Of a DNA stretch of 19,973 nucleotides, positions 7,815 through 17,191 are shown piece by piece; position 1 is the first letter of the stretch, and every line of letters begins with the position of its first letter. The translations under genes and the position numbers were made by a program. Below the pieces are notes generated by a model. It was given only the letters and a program-made list of their open reading frames with translations, had not been told where the DNA came from and did not search any database. Source of the DNA: an uncultured Micrococcales bacterium (GTDB taxonomy: Bacteria > Actinomycetota > Actinomycetes > Actinomycetales > Microbacteriaceae). The DNA lies in NCBI GenBank assembly GCA_903820955.1, contig CAIJJH010000077.1, positions 1 to 19,973 of the forward strand, given 5' to 3'.

Positions 7815-10435
7815 GTGTTTCTGAAGAAAGAGCTGCCCTGGCCGCCAGGCTTCGGCTTCGGGGTTTCGTCGATTACCTCGGCGCCGCCGTCCTCGTTTGG
7901 GGCACTGTAGGTGAGTGTTGGCCGAACCGGAGGGGCTGGTGCGACCTCGACTTCGATGTTGAACAGGTACATGACAGACTCTTCTCGAATCTGACCCATC
8001 ATCACCTGGAACATGGTGAAACCTTCGCGCTGGTATTCAACCAGCGGGTCTCGCTGAGCCATAGCACGTAGCCCGATGCCCTCTTTCAAGTAGTCCATCT
8101 CGTAGAGGTGGTCGCGCCACTTGCGGTCGATCACCGACATCACAACTCGGCGCTCAAGTTCGCGCATGGCCTCTTCGCCAATGGTTTCGGTTCGAGTCTT
8201 GTATGCCAAACGGGCATCGCTGAGCAGCTCATTTGAAAGCCAGGACTTGGTGAGCTTCGAGCGGTTGCCAGCCTCGGCCAGAACCTCAGAGATTTCGATG
8301 CCAACCGGGTAAATGCCCCTGAGCTCGGCCCAAAGTGCCTCAAGATCCCAGTCAGAGCCGTGTTCTTGGAGGTGAATCGAAACCACGTTATCGATTACGT
8401 CCGCGAGGAACGAGTCGACTCGATCGGCGATGTCGTCGCCCTCGAGGATGTGCCTGCGGTCGGTGTAGATGGCCTCACGCTGGCGGTTCAAGACGTCGTC
8501 GTATTTCAAAACATCCTTGCGCTGTTCGGCGTTTCGAGCCTCAACCTGCGACTGGGCGCTGGCAATTGCACGGCTTACCATCTTCGATTCGATGGCCATT
8601 TCGTCTGGGATGTTGCGACTATTCATCAGATTGGCCGCTGCACCCGAATTGAACAGGCGCATCAGGTCATCGGTCAGCGAAAGGTAGAACCGGGACTCGC
8701 CCAGGTCACCCTGGCGACCGGCACGGCCGCGAAGCTGGTTGTCGATTCGGCGAGACTCGTGGCGCTCGGTGCCAAGCACAAACAGCCCGCCAACCTCGAG
8801 AACCTTGGTTGCCTCGAGCGCAACCTTTTCTTTGATCTCTTCGAAGGTTTTAGCCCAGGCTGCTTGGTACTCCTCTGGGTGCTCCTCTGAGTTCAGACCC
8901 TTTTTGCCAAGAGCCTCGACTGTCAAGAACTCAGCGTTACCACCGAGCATTACGTCGGTGCCTCTACCAGCCATGTTGGTAGCCACAGTAACAGCGCCGA
9001 GGCGGCCAGCCTGGGCAACGATTGATGCCTCGCGAGCGTGGTTCTTGGCGTTCAAAACCTCGTGACGAACCCCGCGCTTGGCGAGCAGGCGCGAAAGGTA
9101 TTCGCTCTTTTCGACGCTTGTGGTACCGACCAGAATTGGCTGGCCCTTTTCGTGGCGGGCGGCGATGTCTTCGACGACCATCGCAAACTTGACCTCTTCG
9201 TTCTTATAGATCAGGTCTGGCTGGTCGATGCGAATCATTGGCATGTTGGTCGGGATAGCGACCACGCCGAGCTTGTAAGTGTTGACGAACTCGGCAGCCT
9301 CGGTCTCGGCGGTACCGGTCATACCGGCGAGCTTCGAGTAGAGGCGGAAGTAGTTTTGCAGTGTTACGGTGGCCAGGGTCTGGTTTTCGGCCTTGACCTC
9401 TACGCCTTCCTTGGCTTCGATGGCCTGGTGGATGCCCTCGTTATAGCGACGGCCGGCCAGGATGCGTCCGGTGTGTTCGTCGACGATCAGAACCTCGCCA
9501 TCCATGACCACGTAGTCCTTGTCGCGCTTAAACAGCGACTTGGCGCGAATCGAGTTGTTCAGGAACGAGATCAGCGGGGTGTTAGCCGACTCGTAGAGGT
9601 TTGAGATGCCCAGGTAGTCCTCGACCTTGTCGATACCGGCTTCGAGGATTCCGACAGTGCGCTTTTTCTCATCTACCTCGTAGTCGATTACCGGCTCGAG
9701 CATGGTGGCAATCTTGGCAAATTCGCCAAACCAGCGGTTGGCGTCGCCCGAAGCGGCGCCCGAGATGATCAGCGGGGTTCTTGCCTCATCGATCAGGATC
9801 GAGTCGACCTCATCGACTATCGCGTAGTAGTGGCCACGCTGAACTAGGTCGCTGCCCGTCCAGACCATGTTGTCGCGAAGGTAGTCGAAACCAAATTCGT
9901 TGTTGGTTCCGTAGGTTATGTCGGCAAGGTACTCCTCGCGACGTTCGCTCGGCTCTTGGCCAGCGGTGATGCAGCCAGTGGTCATGCCTAAGGCGCGGAA
10001 CACGCGGCTCATCAACTCGCTCTGGTAGCTGGCGAGGTAGTCGTTGGTGGTAACCACGTGGACGCCTCTACCAGCGATTGCGTTCAAGTAGGCCGGAAGG
10101 GTTGCCACGAGGGTCTTTCCTTCACCGGTTTTCATTTCGGCGATGTTTCCGAGGTGTAGAGCGGCACCACCCATGATCTGAACGTCGAAGTGGCGCATGC
10201 CAAGGGTTCGAACCGATGCCTCACGGACGGCGGCAAATGCCTCTGGCAGCAAGTCATCAAGGCTCTCGCCGGCTGCGTAGCGCTCACGCAGTGCGTCAGT
10301 TTCGCCTCGAAGCTCTTCGTCGGTAAGCGTCTTGAAGTTATCTTCGAGCGCGTTTACGGCTTTCACGTAGTTGCGCAACTTTGCGAGAAGGCGACCTTCA
10401 CCCGCGCGCAGCAACTTATTGATCACAGATGCCAA
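7811..10435 (-). CDS. secA: Preprotein translocase ATPase SecA
   Basis: SecA drives unfolded preproteins through the SecYEG channel. The 874-residue product is full length, with the N-terminus [19 protein letters not shown]. It carries [26 protein letters not shown] (Walker A lysine at 107), [20 protein letters not shown] (Walker B), the [16 protein letters not shown] preprotein-crosslinking region, [13 protein letters not shown] and RGRAGRQGD (motif VI). The C-terminal helical scaffold ends in a proline/glycine-rich tail ([16 protein letters not shown]). The zinc-binding C-x-C-x8-C-H tail found in many bacteria is absent; from memory mycobacterial SecA1 also lacks it. The start is TTG at 10435 with GGAG seven bases upstream; it fits the family's M-A-S-V start. 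It is the last gene of the minus-strand run and lies 49 bp after hpf. Confidence 0.98.
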   Translation of the reverse strand: MASVINKLLRAGEGRLLAKLRNYVKAVNALEDNFKTLTDEELRGETDALRERYAAGESLDDLLPEAFAAVREASVRTLGMRHFDVQIMGGAALHLGNIAEMKTGEGKTLVATLPAYLNAIAGRGVHVVTTNDYLASYQSELMSRVFRALGMTTGCITAGQEPSERREEYLADITYGTNNEFGFDYLRDNMVWTGSDLVQRGHYYAIVDEVDSILIDEARTPLIISGAASGDANRWFGEFAKIATMLEPVIDYEVDEKKRTVGILEAGIDKVEDYLGISNLYESANTPLISFLNNSIRAKSLFKRDKDYVVMDGEVLIVDEHTGRILAGRRYNEGIHQAIEAKEGVEVKAENQTLATVTLQNYFRLYSKLAGMTGTAETEAAEFVNTYKLGVVAIPTNMPMIRIDQPDLIYKNEEVKFAMVVEDIAARHEKGQPILVGTTSVEKSEYLSRLLAKRGVRHEVLNAKNHAREASIVAQAGRLGAVTVATNMAGRGTDVMLGGNAEFLTVEALGKKGLNSEEHPEEYQAAWAKTFEEIKEKVALEATKVLEVGGLFVLGTERHESRRIDNQLRGRAGRQGDLGESRFYLSLTDDLMRLFNSGAAANLMNSRNIPDEMAIESKMVSRAIASAQSQVEARNAEQRKDVLKYDDVLNRQREAIYTDRRHILEGDDIADRVDSFLADVIDNVVSIHLQEHGSDWDLEALWAELRGIYPVGIEISEVLAEAGNRSKLTKSWLSNELLSDARLAYKTRTETIGEEAMRELERRVVMSVIDRKWRDHLYEMDYLKEGIGLRAMAQRDPLVEYQREGFTMFQVMMGQIREESVMYLFNIEVEVAPAPPVRPTLTYSAPNEDGGAEVIDETPKPKPGGQGSSFFRNT

Positions 10436-10484
10436 GGCTTGACTCCAAACGGTTTATGTCTAGGTCTAATCCTAAACGCTGAGG

Positions 10485-11099
10485 CTAGACGAGCGTGATT
10501 ACCCCGTAGTTCCAACCGCGACGCTTGTAGAGAACACTGACCTTGTCGGTGGCCTTGTCGTGGAACAAGAAGAAGTCGTGACCGAGCAGTTCAATGGCGT
10601 CGATGGCGTCTTCTTGAGTCATCGGTTCGGCGTGAAAGTCCTTGCGGCGAATTGCCACCGGGCTAACGCCGAGATCCAACTCGGGGGTTTCGGGCGCGAT
10701 GCCGAGCAAGATTTCGGCCGAAACCGGGGTTACGTCGAGTTCGGCAAAGTCGGTCGCGGTTAGCTCCGATACCCCTGGGCTACCGTGCAAACCGCGGTGA
10801 ATCTTGCGTTTGTCGGCCGCCCGGCGAAGTCTTTCGGTCAATTTGCCGTAAGCGATGTCAAAGGCAGAGAACTTATCTTGGGCCTGGGCCTCGGCACGAA
10901 TCACCTGGCCGTTGCCGTAGACGGTCAACTCGACCTGGTCCTCGGTTGAGCTGTTTCTCGAATGACTGATTCGGGTGACTTTGACAGCCAGTTCGGTGGC
11001 CTTGTGTAAGAGGTGATCAACCTTTGCCGCTCGTTCGTCGACATAGTCGCGAAAGCGATCCGAGACTGTCAGGTTTTTTGCGGAAATGTTGACTTCCAT
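10485..11099 (-). CDS. hpf: Long-form ribosome hibernation-promoting factor
   Basis: HPF pairs 70S ribosomes into inactive 100S dimers in slow growth. The 204-residue length is that of the long form. The N-terminal ribosome-binding domain (about 1-100) opens with MEVNISAKNLTVSDRFRDYVDERAAKVDHL and ends in the basic helix LTERLRRAADKRKIHRG. An acidic linker (about 105-145) leads to the C-terminal dimerisation domain (VIRRKDF-like VAIRRKDFHAEPMTQEDAIDAIELLGHDFFLFHD, then VLYKRRGWNYGVI). The ATG at 11099 follows GAGGAC. The gene is between comF and secA, the usual actinobacterial order. A 62-bp gap before it holds an 18-bp palindrome and a possible TATCTT -10, so it may have its own promoter for stationary-phase expression. 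Confidence 0.96.
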   Translation of the reverse strand: MEVNISAKNLTVSDRFRDYVDERAAKVDHLLHKATELAVKVTRISHSRNSSTEDQVELTVYGNGQVIRAEAQAQDKFSAFDIAYGKLTERLRRAADKRKIHRGLHGSPGVSELTATDFAELDVTPVSAEILLGIAPETPELDLGVSPVAIRRKDFHAEPMTQEDAIDAIELLGHDFFLFHDKATDKVSVLYKRRGWNYGVITLV

Positions 11100-11148
11100 G
11101 TTGTCCTCCGACTCTCAATCGGGTTTGTGCCCGTGTGGCAAAGATACG

Positions 11149-11166
11149 CCTAAAAAGATTTTTAGG
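11149..11166. promoter_or_regulatory. 18-bp palindrome between comF and hpf (operator or weak terminator)
   Basis: CCTAAAAAGATTTTTAGG is perfectly symmetric (8-bp arms, central GA). It overlaps the comF stop codon and lies just upstream of a possible hpf -10, TATCTT (11146-11141, minus strand), in the usual spacer region of a promoter. As an RNA hairpin it is AT-rich, has only a 2-nt loop and no U-run after it, so terminator activity would be weak. A protein-binding site controlling hpf seems at least as likely. Confidence 0.4.
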
Positions 11167-11764
11167 AACCGCCTTTCAGAATAGTCTCAGCAATTGTGAC
11201 GAAACCGGTCACCTGGTTGCCGGCAAACTCCATCGCTCGAACCGCCTCTCGCATGGAGGCCCCCGTTGTGACGACGTCGTCTACCAGCCAGACCGGCCCC
11301 GAAACTGGCTTGGCGAGCATCGAGCCGCTGAGATTAGCCTCTCGTTCGGCTCGACTTAGCCCGGACTGGTCGGCGATTTTTTTGGCAAAGATCAGCGCGT
11401 GGCTGGAGCGCCTGCCCCTTCTTCTGCCTAATCGGTCGGCCAGGAGTTCGGCTGGCACGAAGCCACGCTTTCGAGTAGCAATCGGACTCGACGGCAAACC
11501 CACGAGGTTGATATTGGAGGGCAACTCGATGTCGTCGAGTAGTTCACAGAAGGTGCCAAGCAGAGCGGTTCGACCGCGCTCCTTATAAGCGTTGATGGCG
11601 TTGGTCGCCACCGTTCCATAGTCGACCGCCGACCAGCCGAGGATCCCTCGCTGGACGACTCGAGGGTTTGGGCGCAATGCGTTTAGGCAGGAGTCACAGA
11701 TGGGATTGCCCAAGCGCCTGCAGCCTACACAATTGCTAGGCAACAGCGTCGCTAAGAGGTTCAT
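11162..11764 (-). CDS. comF: ComF-family phosphoribosyltransferase-like protein
   Basis: The product is 200 residues. An N-terminal zinc-finger-like module has cysteines at 12, 15, 23 and 26 (two C-x2-C pairs). The type I phosphoribosyltransferase core follows, with the PRPP-binding loop VDDVVTTGAS at 161-170 and the ComF-typical ATRKRGF (96-102) and KKIADQSGLSRAERE segment (128-141). ComF proteins assist single-stranded DNA handling during natural transformation, but actinobacterial copies are widely kept in non-competent species and their role is uncertain. The ATG at 11764 has no Shine-Dalgarno. The 49-bp gap after lpqB holds a small inverted repeat next to the start. The lpqB-comF-hpf-secA order is conserved in Actinobacteria. 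Confidence 0.93.
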   Translation of the reverse strand: MNLLATLLPSNCVGCRRLGNPICDSCLNALRPNPRVVQRGILGWSAVDYGTVATNAINAYKERGRTALLGTFCELLDDIELPSNINLVGLPSSPIATRKRGFVPAELLADRLGRRRGRRSSHALIFAKKIADQSGLSRAEREANLSGSMLAKPVSGPVWLVDDVVTTGASMREAVRAMEFAGNQVTGFVTIAETILKGGS

Positions 11765-11770
11765 TCAAGA

Positions 11771-11790
11771 AAGTTTGGGGCACAAAACTT
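11771..11790 (-). repeat. Short inverted repeat just upstream of the comF start
   Basis: AAGTTT (11771-11776) and AAACTT (11785-11790) flank an 8-nt loop, ending 7 bases before the comF ATG on the minus strand. In RNA it would be a weak six-pair hairpin occupying the place where a ribosome site would normally be. No ribosome site is visible there. Confidence 0.3.
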
Positions 11791-11813
11791 GGCTAAAACG
11801 GGGCTGTGGAGAA

Positions 11814-13472
11814 CTATTCGCCAGAGACGTGCAGAGCGAGGATGCCTTGAGAAATAGTGACCCAAGATGAACCTCTTGATTCGACAACGTTTCCGTTCGA
11901 TTGCAGAACAAAAAACTGGCCGGTGCCATTCACAACTACCGAGTAACCGGCATCAATCGCTCGAGAGGGGGCAAGTTGGCCACCCACGGTGACGAGGAAT
12001 GGAATTGTCGATCCGGCCGAAGTCTTGGCCAGCATCGCCAGGGTAACCCCGTCGGCCCAGGTTACCCATGATGCATTTTTAGGTGCTGGCGTGACCTGCG
12101 TTGGGGCGCCAAAGTTGACCGGGAGTCCCTGCTTATTGCGCTCAATCGGGAATACGTAGGTTAGGTTCGCCTTGCCAACCCGATACAAAACGGCAACACG
12201 CGCGCCTTCGGGAGATACGTCGAACGATAGCGGAACCCCGTCAATCGAGGTTTGGCGCAGGACAGCCCGGTTAATGCCGGTGACCACGAAGGGAGAACCC
12301 TTGACACCGGTAAGAGTCCAGAGCGAGCCCTGCGGATCGAAACTTGGTGCCAACTGTTTGGTGCGGCCGTCGATCAACTTCGGAGAGTCGCTAAGCGTGT
12401 CGAGCCGCATCAGGTGAACGCCGACTGCGCTGACCAACGCGAGCTTGGACTGGCTCTGTAAATATGCAAACTCGGTTGGCTTCAGCTGTTTAACAGGGGC
12501 AGAGGTGCCAGGCACGACCTGCGCGCTCGATGCCGTTAAACGAACCAAACCATTGGCCGTTAGGGCCAACGGTGATGTGCCGAGACTAGGCGGTTGACCG
12601 TCAAAGTATCCGGCAATCTTTTGTGGAGTTCGTTGAATCGAGATTTCGACGCTTGTTACATCGCTTAGTTGTTCTAGCGTTGTCGAGATTTGTGATTTCA
12701 CCAATGGGCGGTTTGCGGCAGAAATACGCAGAGCGGCCGAAGTTAGGTCTACTTGAGCGACACCGTCTTCGATGGTCACCGAGTTGATGTTGAGTTTTGT
12801 GCCAACCGGGATCACGTTGACCACCGCTGGTTTCAGCCAGTCGCTCGGGCCTTTCAAAAGCGCGTTCATTAGACGGGTACCAGTTGAGACTCTAGAAGGG
12901 AACCAGCGGACCTCGGGCACGAGATAGGTGAGCGAAGGGTCAAAGAAGTAGAGCGAATAAGCGCGAAACAACACCTTAAAGTTTGGTTGAATGACGATTG
13001 TTTCGTCTGGCGCTTCGCTGATTCTCCATTGCCCCGACACCTTGGCGAACTTGATAGTGGCGGTTTTCGTGCTTCCGGCCGGCAGTTCGGTGTAGCGACC
13101 GTCCTGATCGATTTCGCCAGAAACTCCGACCACGACCTGGTACTGCGTTTCGCTGACTTGGTACAGCCGCGGGATGCCCTGCTGAATCAGCACCTCTTTA
13201 TTAGGTTGCCACTTTGTGGCAAAGCTCTTGGTTAAGTACTCGCGCGCGACCGCGTAATCGTTTTGAGGGCCGTTTCCGGCGTTCAGGAAGCCCGAGAGGA
13301 TTGCCTCCTGGCCGGCACCCTGGTAGGGCCCGGTTTGTGAATAATAAACTTCGTCGTTGTTGAGGCCCGAGGTTACGTCAGGACCGTAACCGATGGATCC
13401 GGACTGCGGAATCGACGAGCATCCCGTGAGCAGCAGGGCTGCAGCGATCAGGGCAAAGAGTCTCAGTTTCAC
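11814..13472 (-). CDS. lpqB: LpqB-family lipoprotein, partner of MtrB
   Basis: LpqB is an extracytoplasmic lipoprotein that interacts with the sensor MtrB and modulates MtrA signalling in cell division and envelope upkeep. The 552-residue product begins with a signal peptide ending in the lipobox LTGC (acylated cysteine 18), followed by SSIPQSG, a familiar LpqB start. A GerMN-type domain covers about residues 190-290 (RLMNALLKGPSDWLKPAVVNVIP and GVAQVDLTSAAL). The remainder has repeated strands such as FDPQGSLWTLTGVKG and FDVSPEGARVAVLYRV, in keeping with a C-terminal beta-propeller. Translation starts at GTG; this GTG overlaps the mtrB stop as GTGA, so the two are probably translationally coupled. 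Its place after mtrA and mtrB is the conserved actinobacterial order. Confidence 0.95.
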   Translation of the reverse strand: MKLRLFALIAAALLLTGCSSIPQSGSIGYGPDVTSGLNNDEVYYSQTGPYQGAGQEAILSGFLNAGNGPQNDYAVAREYLTKSFATKWQPNKEVLIQQGIPRLYQVSETQYQVVVGVSGEIDQDGRYTELPAGSTKTATIKFAKVSGQWRISEAPDETIVIQPNFKVLFRAYSLYFFDPSLTYLVPEVRWFPSRVSTGTRLMNALLKGPSDWLKPAVVNVIPVGTKLNINSVTIEDGVAQVDLTSAALRISAANRPLVKSQISTTLEQLSDVTSVEISIQRTPQKIAGYFDGQPPSLGTSPLALTANGLVRLTASSAQVVPGTSAPVKQLKPTEFAYLQSQSKLALVSAVGVHLMRLDTLSDSPKLIDGRTKQLAPSFDPQGSLWTLTGVKGSPFVVTGINRAVLRQTSIDGVPLSFDVSPEGARVAVLYRVGKANLTYVFPIERNKQGLPVNFGAPTQVTPAPKNASWVTWADGVTLAMLAKTSAGSTIPFLVTVGGQLAPSRAIDAGYSVVVNGTGQFFVLQSNGNVVESRGSSWVTISQGILALHVSGE

Positions 13473-15025
13473 GAGCGAGACCTCCCAAGGGGCAGCGGCG
13501 ACTGGCTAAACAAAACATTTTGCTTTCGGGGAAGCGTGATTCTGAAGGTGGTGCCCTTGTTTGGGCTCGATACCAACTGGAGCCAGCCGTTGTGCAGCTT
13601 TGTGTCGGCCAGCGCGATCGAAAGGCCAAGGCCTGTGCCACCGGTGGTGCGCTTTCGGGCCGGATCGGCTCGCCAAAAACGGTCGAAAACACGGGACACC
13701 TGCGCCGGGGTCATACCCACGCCGAAGTCTGTCACGGTTACAGCGACGGCCGTGGCGTTCTGACCCACCTCGATACGCACTGGCTTGCCCTCGCCGTGTT
13801 CGATTGCGTTCGAAAGCAAGTTGCGCAGCACTCGTTCGATTCGACGCGGGTCAAACTCCGCTTGGACTGGACCATTAGGAATGATTACCTCGAGGTTCGA
13901 GCCCTTGCTGTCGGCGAGCGGTTGGATATGAGCGAGCGAAAGACCAACTACGCCGTTGAGGTCTTCGACCTCGAAGTCGCCGACGACTCCCAAAGCATCG
14001 AATCGAGAAATTTCGAGCAGGTCTGCCAACAGCGACTCAAACCTCGAGATTTGGCTGGCCAGTTTCTCCAGGTTTCTGACCGCTGCCGGGCTCAACTCTT
14101 CGGCTCTGGACTGAAGGAGTTCGGCGCTCAACTTGATGGTGGTTAGCGGTGTTCGAAGTTCGTGGGAGACGTCTGAGACGAACACCTGCTGCATCTGCGA
14201 AACCTTGCTGAGCTCGTCGATCTTGGATTTCATGCTGTCGGCCATGGTGTTGAATGAGCTTCCCAGCGCGGCGATAACATCGTCGCCGGAAACTTCCATG
14301 CGAGGTTCCAAGTCACCGGCGGCAAACTGGGCCGAAATTTCGGCTGCCTTGCGCATCGGGCTGACGATTCGACCAGTGACATAGAAAGACACGGCTCCGA
14401 TTAAGAGAATCAATGCCATTCCGCCGAAGAACAGCGTTCGCTGAACAAAATCCAAGGTTTCTTGAGCACTGCCCAGGTCGTATACCAAATACAACTCGTA
14501 AGCACCGGCTACCGGGATCTCCATGTGGGCGCCGACAATCAGACCCGGGTGGGTGTCGGCACCAATCGGAAGCGAAACCGACTTGTAGACCAACTTGCTC
14601 GGGTGACTCCGAACGGCGGTGCGCAACGAGTCGGGAATCAGGCTGGCATCCAACCCGAGCGAAACCGGGGACTGCAGGTACTGACCGGTCGATTGACCCG
14701 GGCTTCGAAGCAGAGCAACGTTTCTGCTCGAGCTAGCAGATTTTGACTCCAGGTTCGGGATCACGGTATTCATCAAGCCCTGTAGCGTCTCGGTGTCGGC
14801 GGAAGCTGAGGCCGTAAAAGTGTTTTGAACCTCAACCACGGCTCGGTGAGCCTCGGCGAGAATCTGCTGCTGTCGGGTTTCAAAAAGACCGGAACCGATT
14901 GAATAACTGAGAAATCCACCGACCGAAACGAGCGCAAATGTGCTCAGAATCACCGTTGCGGTGACCCACCTTGCCTGAAGCGAACGCCTAAAAAAGGCGT
15001 AAAGCCAGCGAGGGAACTTTCGCAA
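13469..15025 (-). CDS. mtrB: Two-component sensor histidine kinase MtrB
   Basis: This membrane kinase phosphorylates MtrA. The 518-residue product has one transmembrane helix at about 20-44, an extracellular sensor loop of about 150 residues, a second helix at about 197-218 and a HAMP domain (about 219-272). Next comes the dimerisation helix with VSDVSHELRTPL (phosphoacceptor His288) and a HATPase domain with NLLSNAIEHGEG (N-box), VTDFGVGM (G1), FDRFWRADPARKRTTGGTGLGLSIA (F and G2 boxes). The start codon TTG at 15025 follows the mtrA TAA with no gap (TAATTG). No strong ribosome site lies just upstream, so synthesis probably depends on ribosomes finishing mtrA. Its end overlaps the lpqB start by four bases. 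Confidence 0.96.
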   Translation of the reverse strand: MRKFPRWLYAFFRRSLQARWVTATVILSTFALVSVGGFLSYSIGSGLFETRQQQILAEAHRAVVEVQNTFTASASADTETLQGLMNTVIPNLESKSASSSRNVALLRSPGQSTGQYLQSPVSLGLDASLIPDSLRTAVRSHPSKLVYKSVSLPIGADTHPGLIVGAHMEIPVAGAYELYLVYDLGSAQETLDFVQRTLFFGGMALILLIGAVSFYVTGRIVSPMRKAAEISAQFAAGDLEPRMEVSGDDVIAALGSSFNTMADSMKSKIDELSKVSQMQQVFVSDVSHELRTPLTTIKLSAELLQSRAEELSPAAVRNLEKLASQISRFESLLADLLEISRFDALGVVGDFEVEDLNGVVGLSLAHIQPLADSKGSNLEVIIPNGPVQAEFDPRRIERVLRNLLSNAIEHGEGKPVRIEVGQNATAVAVTVTDFGVGMTPAQVSRVFDRFWRADPARKRTTGGTGLGLSIALADTKLHNGWLQLVSSPNKGTTFRITLPRKQNVLFSQSPLPLGRSRS

Positions 15026-15718
15026 TTAGTTGGATCCGGCCTTGTAACCGATGCCGCGCTCGGTCAACACAAAGTGTGGAGTGTCGGCGTCCTCTTCGAT
15101 TTTCGAACGTAGGCGCTGAACGTGGACGTTAACGAGCCTGGTGTCTGGTTTGAACTTGTCGTTCGGCTCAAACTTGTAACCCCAGACCTTGATTAGTAGC
15201 TCTTCGCGACTGAACACTTCGCCAGGCGTTGCGGCTAGGGTTTCGAGGAGCTTGAACTCGAGCGGGGTTAGTTGCAGCCGAACGCCGTCTTTTCTAACCT
15301 CGTGCCCGGCAACGTCGATTGTGATCGGGCCGAGAGTGAAGACCTCGGATCCGCTGGTCTTTAAATCGCGCAGACGGGCCTTGATTCGAGCAATCAGAAC
15401 CGGAGAATCGAAGGGTTTAGGCACGTAATCGTCGGCACCGGCTTCGAGGCCTAAGACTATGTCCTCGGAATCGGTGCGCGCGGTCAACATGATGATCGGT
15501 GTGCCGTGGGTCTGGCGAATCTTCTTGGCGATTTCGAGCCCGTTGAAACCGGGCAGTTGAACGTCGAGCAAAACCAGATCTGGCTGCATCGAAGCAAACT
15601 TTTCTAGCGCTGCGATGCCGTCGAGCACTCCCTCGGCCTTGTAACCGGCCGTTTCAAGCACCTCGACGATGAGTTCATTCATGTCCGGTTCGTCTTCGAT
15701 AACCAGTATCTTGTGCAT
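15026..15718 (-). CDS. mtrA: Response regulator MtrA (OmpR/PhoB family)
   Basis: MtrA is the DNA-binding partner of MtrB and controls cell-wall hydrolase, division and replication-related genes in Actinobacteria. The 230-residue product has a receiver domain with acidic pocket E8-D9, phosphoacceptor D52 (LVLLDVQLPG), a conserved threonine in PIIMLTAR and the lysine in YVPKPF. A winged-helix effector domain follows (TPLEFKLLETLAATPGEVFSREELL, then NVHVQRLRSKIEEDADTPHFVLTERGIGYKAG). The ATG at 15718 has an AGGAG ribosome site that overlaps the ahcY stop codon (TAGGAG), leaving a 9-bp gap. tmk, which separates ahcY from mtrA in M. tuberculosis, is missing here. Confidence 0.97.
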   Translation of the reverse strand: MHKILVIEDEPDMNELIVEVLETAGYKAEGVLDGIAALEKFASMQPDLVLLDVQLPGFNGLEIAKKIRQTHGTPIIMLTARTDSEDIVLGLEAGADDYVPKPFDSPVLIARIKARLRDLKTSGSEVFTLGPITIDVAGHEVRKDGVRLQLTPLEFKLLETLAATPGEVFSREELLIKVWGYKFEPNDKFKPDTRLVNVHVQRLRSKIEEDADTPHFVLTERGIGYKAGSN

Positions 15719-15727
15719 CGACTGCTC

Positions 15728-17182
15728 CTAATACCTGTAGTGATCTACTTTGTAAGGTCCAGCGACCGGCACGCCGATGTAACGCGCCTGATCGTTGGTC
15801 AACTCGGTGAGTTCGACACCTAGAGCCTTGAGGTGAAGGCGGGCGACCTTTTCGTCTAGAGCCTTCGGGAGTATGAAAACGCCAAGTTCGTAGTTTTCGC
15901 GCTTCGAGTAAAGCTCGATCTGAGCCAAAACCTGGTTCGAGAACGAGTTCGACATTACGAATGAAGGGTGACCGGTGGCGTTGCCAAGGTTCATCAGGCG
16001 ACCCTCGCTCAGGATTAGCACCGAGCGCCCATTTGGTAAGCGCCACTCGTGAACCTGAGGCTTGATTTCGATTCGCTGAACGCCTTCGATGCGAGCGATT
16101 CCTGCCATGTCGATTTCGTCGTCGAAGTGGCCGATGTTGGCGATGATTGCCAGGTTCTTCATCTTTAGCAAGTGTTCCGGACGAATGATTCCAGCGTTTC
16201 CGGTTGCGGTTACGAAGATGTCCACGGTTTCGATGACGCTCTCGAGCTTTGCAACCTGATAGCCGTCCATGGCTGCCTGAAGCGCGCAGATTGGGTCGAC
16301 TTCGCTGACGATAACGCGAGCGCCCTGGCCGACCAATGCCTCGGCAGCGCCCTTACCGACGTCGCCGTAGCCGGCAACGAATACGGTTTTCCCACCGATC
16401 AGAACATCGGTCGCGCGGTTGATGCCGTCTGGAAGAGAGTGGCGGATTCCGTACTTGTTGTCGAACTTCGACTTGGTGACCGAGTCGTTCACGTTGATGG
16501 CGGGGAACAGGAGTTCACCGCGCTTGAAGAACTCGTAAAGACGGTGAACACCTGTGGTGGTCTCTTCGGTTACGCCGAGGATGTCTTTGGCGATGCGACT
16601 GAAGCGAGTTGGGTCGTTTTTTAGGCTTTCGCGAAGAAGTTCGAGAATCACCGAGTACTCGTGAGAGTCGTCGACTCCGGTCGGGGGCACCGATCCGGCA
16701 AGCTCAAACTCGCGTCCCTTGTGAACCAAAAGCGTTGCGTCTCCGCCGTCGTCGAGGATCATATTCGGGCCGTCGAAGCCTTCGTCACTCCAGTCGAAGA
16801 TTCGATCGGTGCACCACCAGTACTCTTCGAGGCTCTCGCCCTTCCAAGCGAAGACCGGTGAACCGGTCGGGCTGTCTATCGAACCGTCTCGGCCAACCAC
16901 AACGGCCGCTGCGGCTTCGTCCTGGGTTGAGAAAATATTGCACGATGCCCAACGAACCTGCGCACCTAGGGCAACAAGGGTTTCGATGAGAACGGCCGTC
17001 TGAACGGTCATGTGTAGCGAACCGGCCACCCGGGCTCCCTTTAGGGGTTGACTGGTCGAAAACTCCTCGCGGAGTGCCATGAGGCCGGGCATCTCGTGCT
17101 CGGCTAAGCGGATCTGGTGACGACCAGACTCGGCTAGCGCGAGGTCTTTAACGCGGTACTCGAGTAGTGCTTTTTCGGTCAT
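15728..17182 (-). CDS. ahcY: Adenosylhomocysteinase
   Basis: This NAD-dependent cytoplasmic enzyme splits S-adenosylhomocysteine into adenosine and homocysteine, relieving inhibition of methyltransferases. The 484-residue length fits the bacterial form with an extra segment. Visible landmarks are [14 protein letters not shown] near the N-terminus, [16 protein letters not shown] (catalytic histidine 57), [14 protein letters not shown] (80-93), [12 protein letters not shown] (substrate glutamate and threonines, 208-219), [14 protein letters not shown] (catalytic lysine 237), the NAD motif GYGDVGKG (271-278) and the terminal K-V-D-H-Y-R-Y. The ATG at 17182 follows the manB stop by 9 bp. No Shine-Dalgarno is visible (only CATTGTTTT between), so it may rely on coupling to manB. 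No SAH riboswitch is seen. Confidence 0.97.
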   Translation of the reverse strand: MTEKALLEYRVKDLALAESGRHQIRLAEHEMPGLMALREEFSTSQPLKGARVAGSLHMTVQTAVLIETLVALGAQVRWASCNIFSTQDEAAAAVVVGRDGSIDSPTGSPVFAWKGESLEEYWWCTDRIFDWSDEGFDGPNMILDDGGDATLLVHKGREFELAGSVPPTGVDDSHEYSVILELLRESLKNDPTRFSRIAKDILGVTEETTTGVHRLYEFFKRGELLFPAINVNDSVTKSKFDNKYGIRHSLPDGINRATDVLIGGKTVFVAGYGDVGKGAAEALVGQGARVIVSEVDPICALQAAMDGYQVAKLESVIETVDIFVTATGNAGIIRPEHLLKMKNLAIIANIGHFDDEIDMAGIARIEGVQRIEIKPQVHEWRLPNGRSVLILSEGRLMNLGNATGHPSFVMSNSFSNQVLAQIELYSKRENYELGVFILPKALDEKVARLHLKALGVELTELTNDQARYIGVPVAGPYKVDHYRY

Positions 17183-17191
17183 AAAACAATG

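Noticed and set aside
8360..9604. Long plus-strand frames opposite secA (176 and 188 codons)
   Set aside because: They are antisense shadows of a strongly conserved gene, with no ribosome site and no recognisable domain.
13520..14146. 208-codon plus-strand frame opposite mtrB
   Set aside because: Antisense to the conserved kinase core of MtrB; its translation shows no known motif.
17183..17191. SAH riboswitch upstream of ahcY
   Set aside because: Only 9 bp separate ahcY from manB, leaving no room for one.
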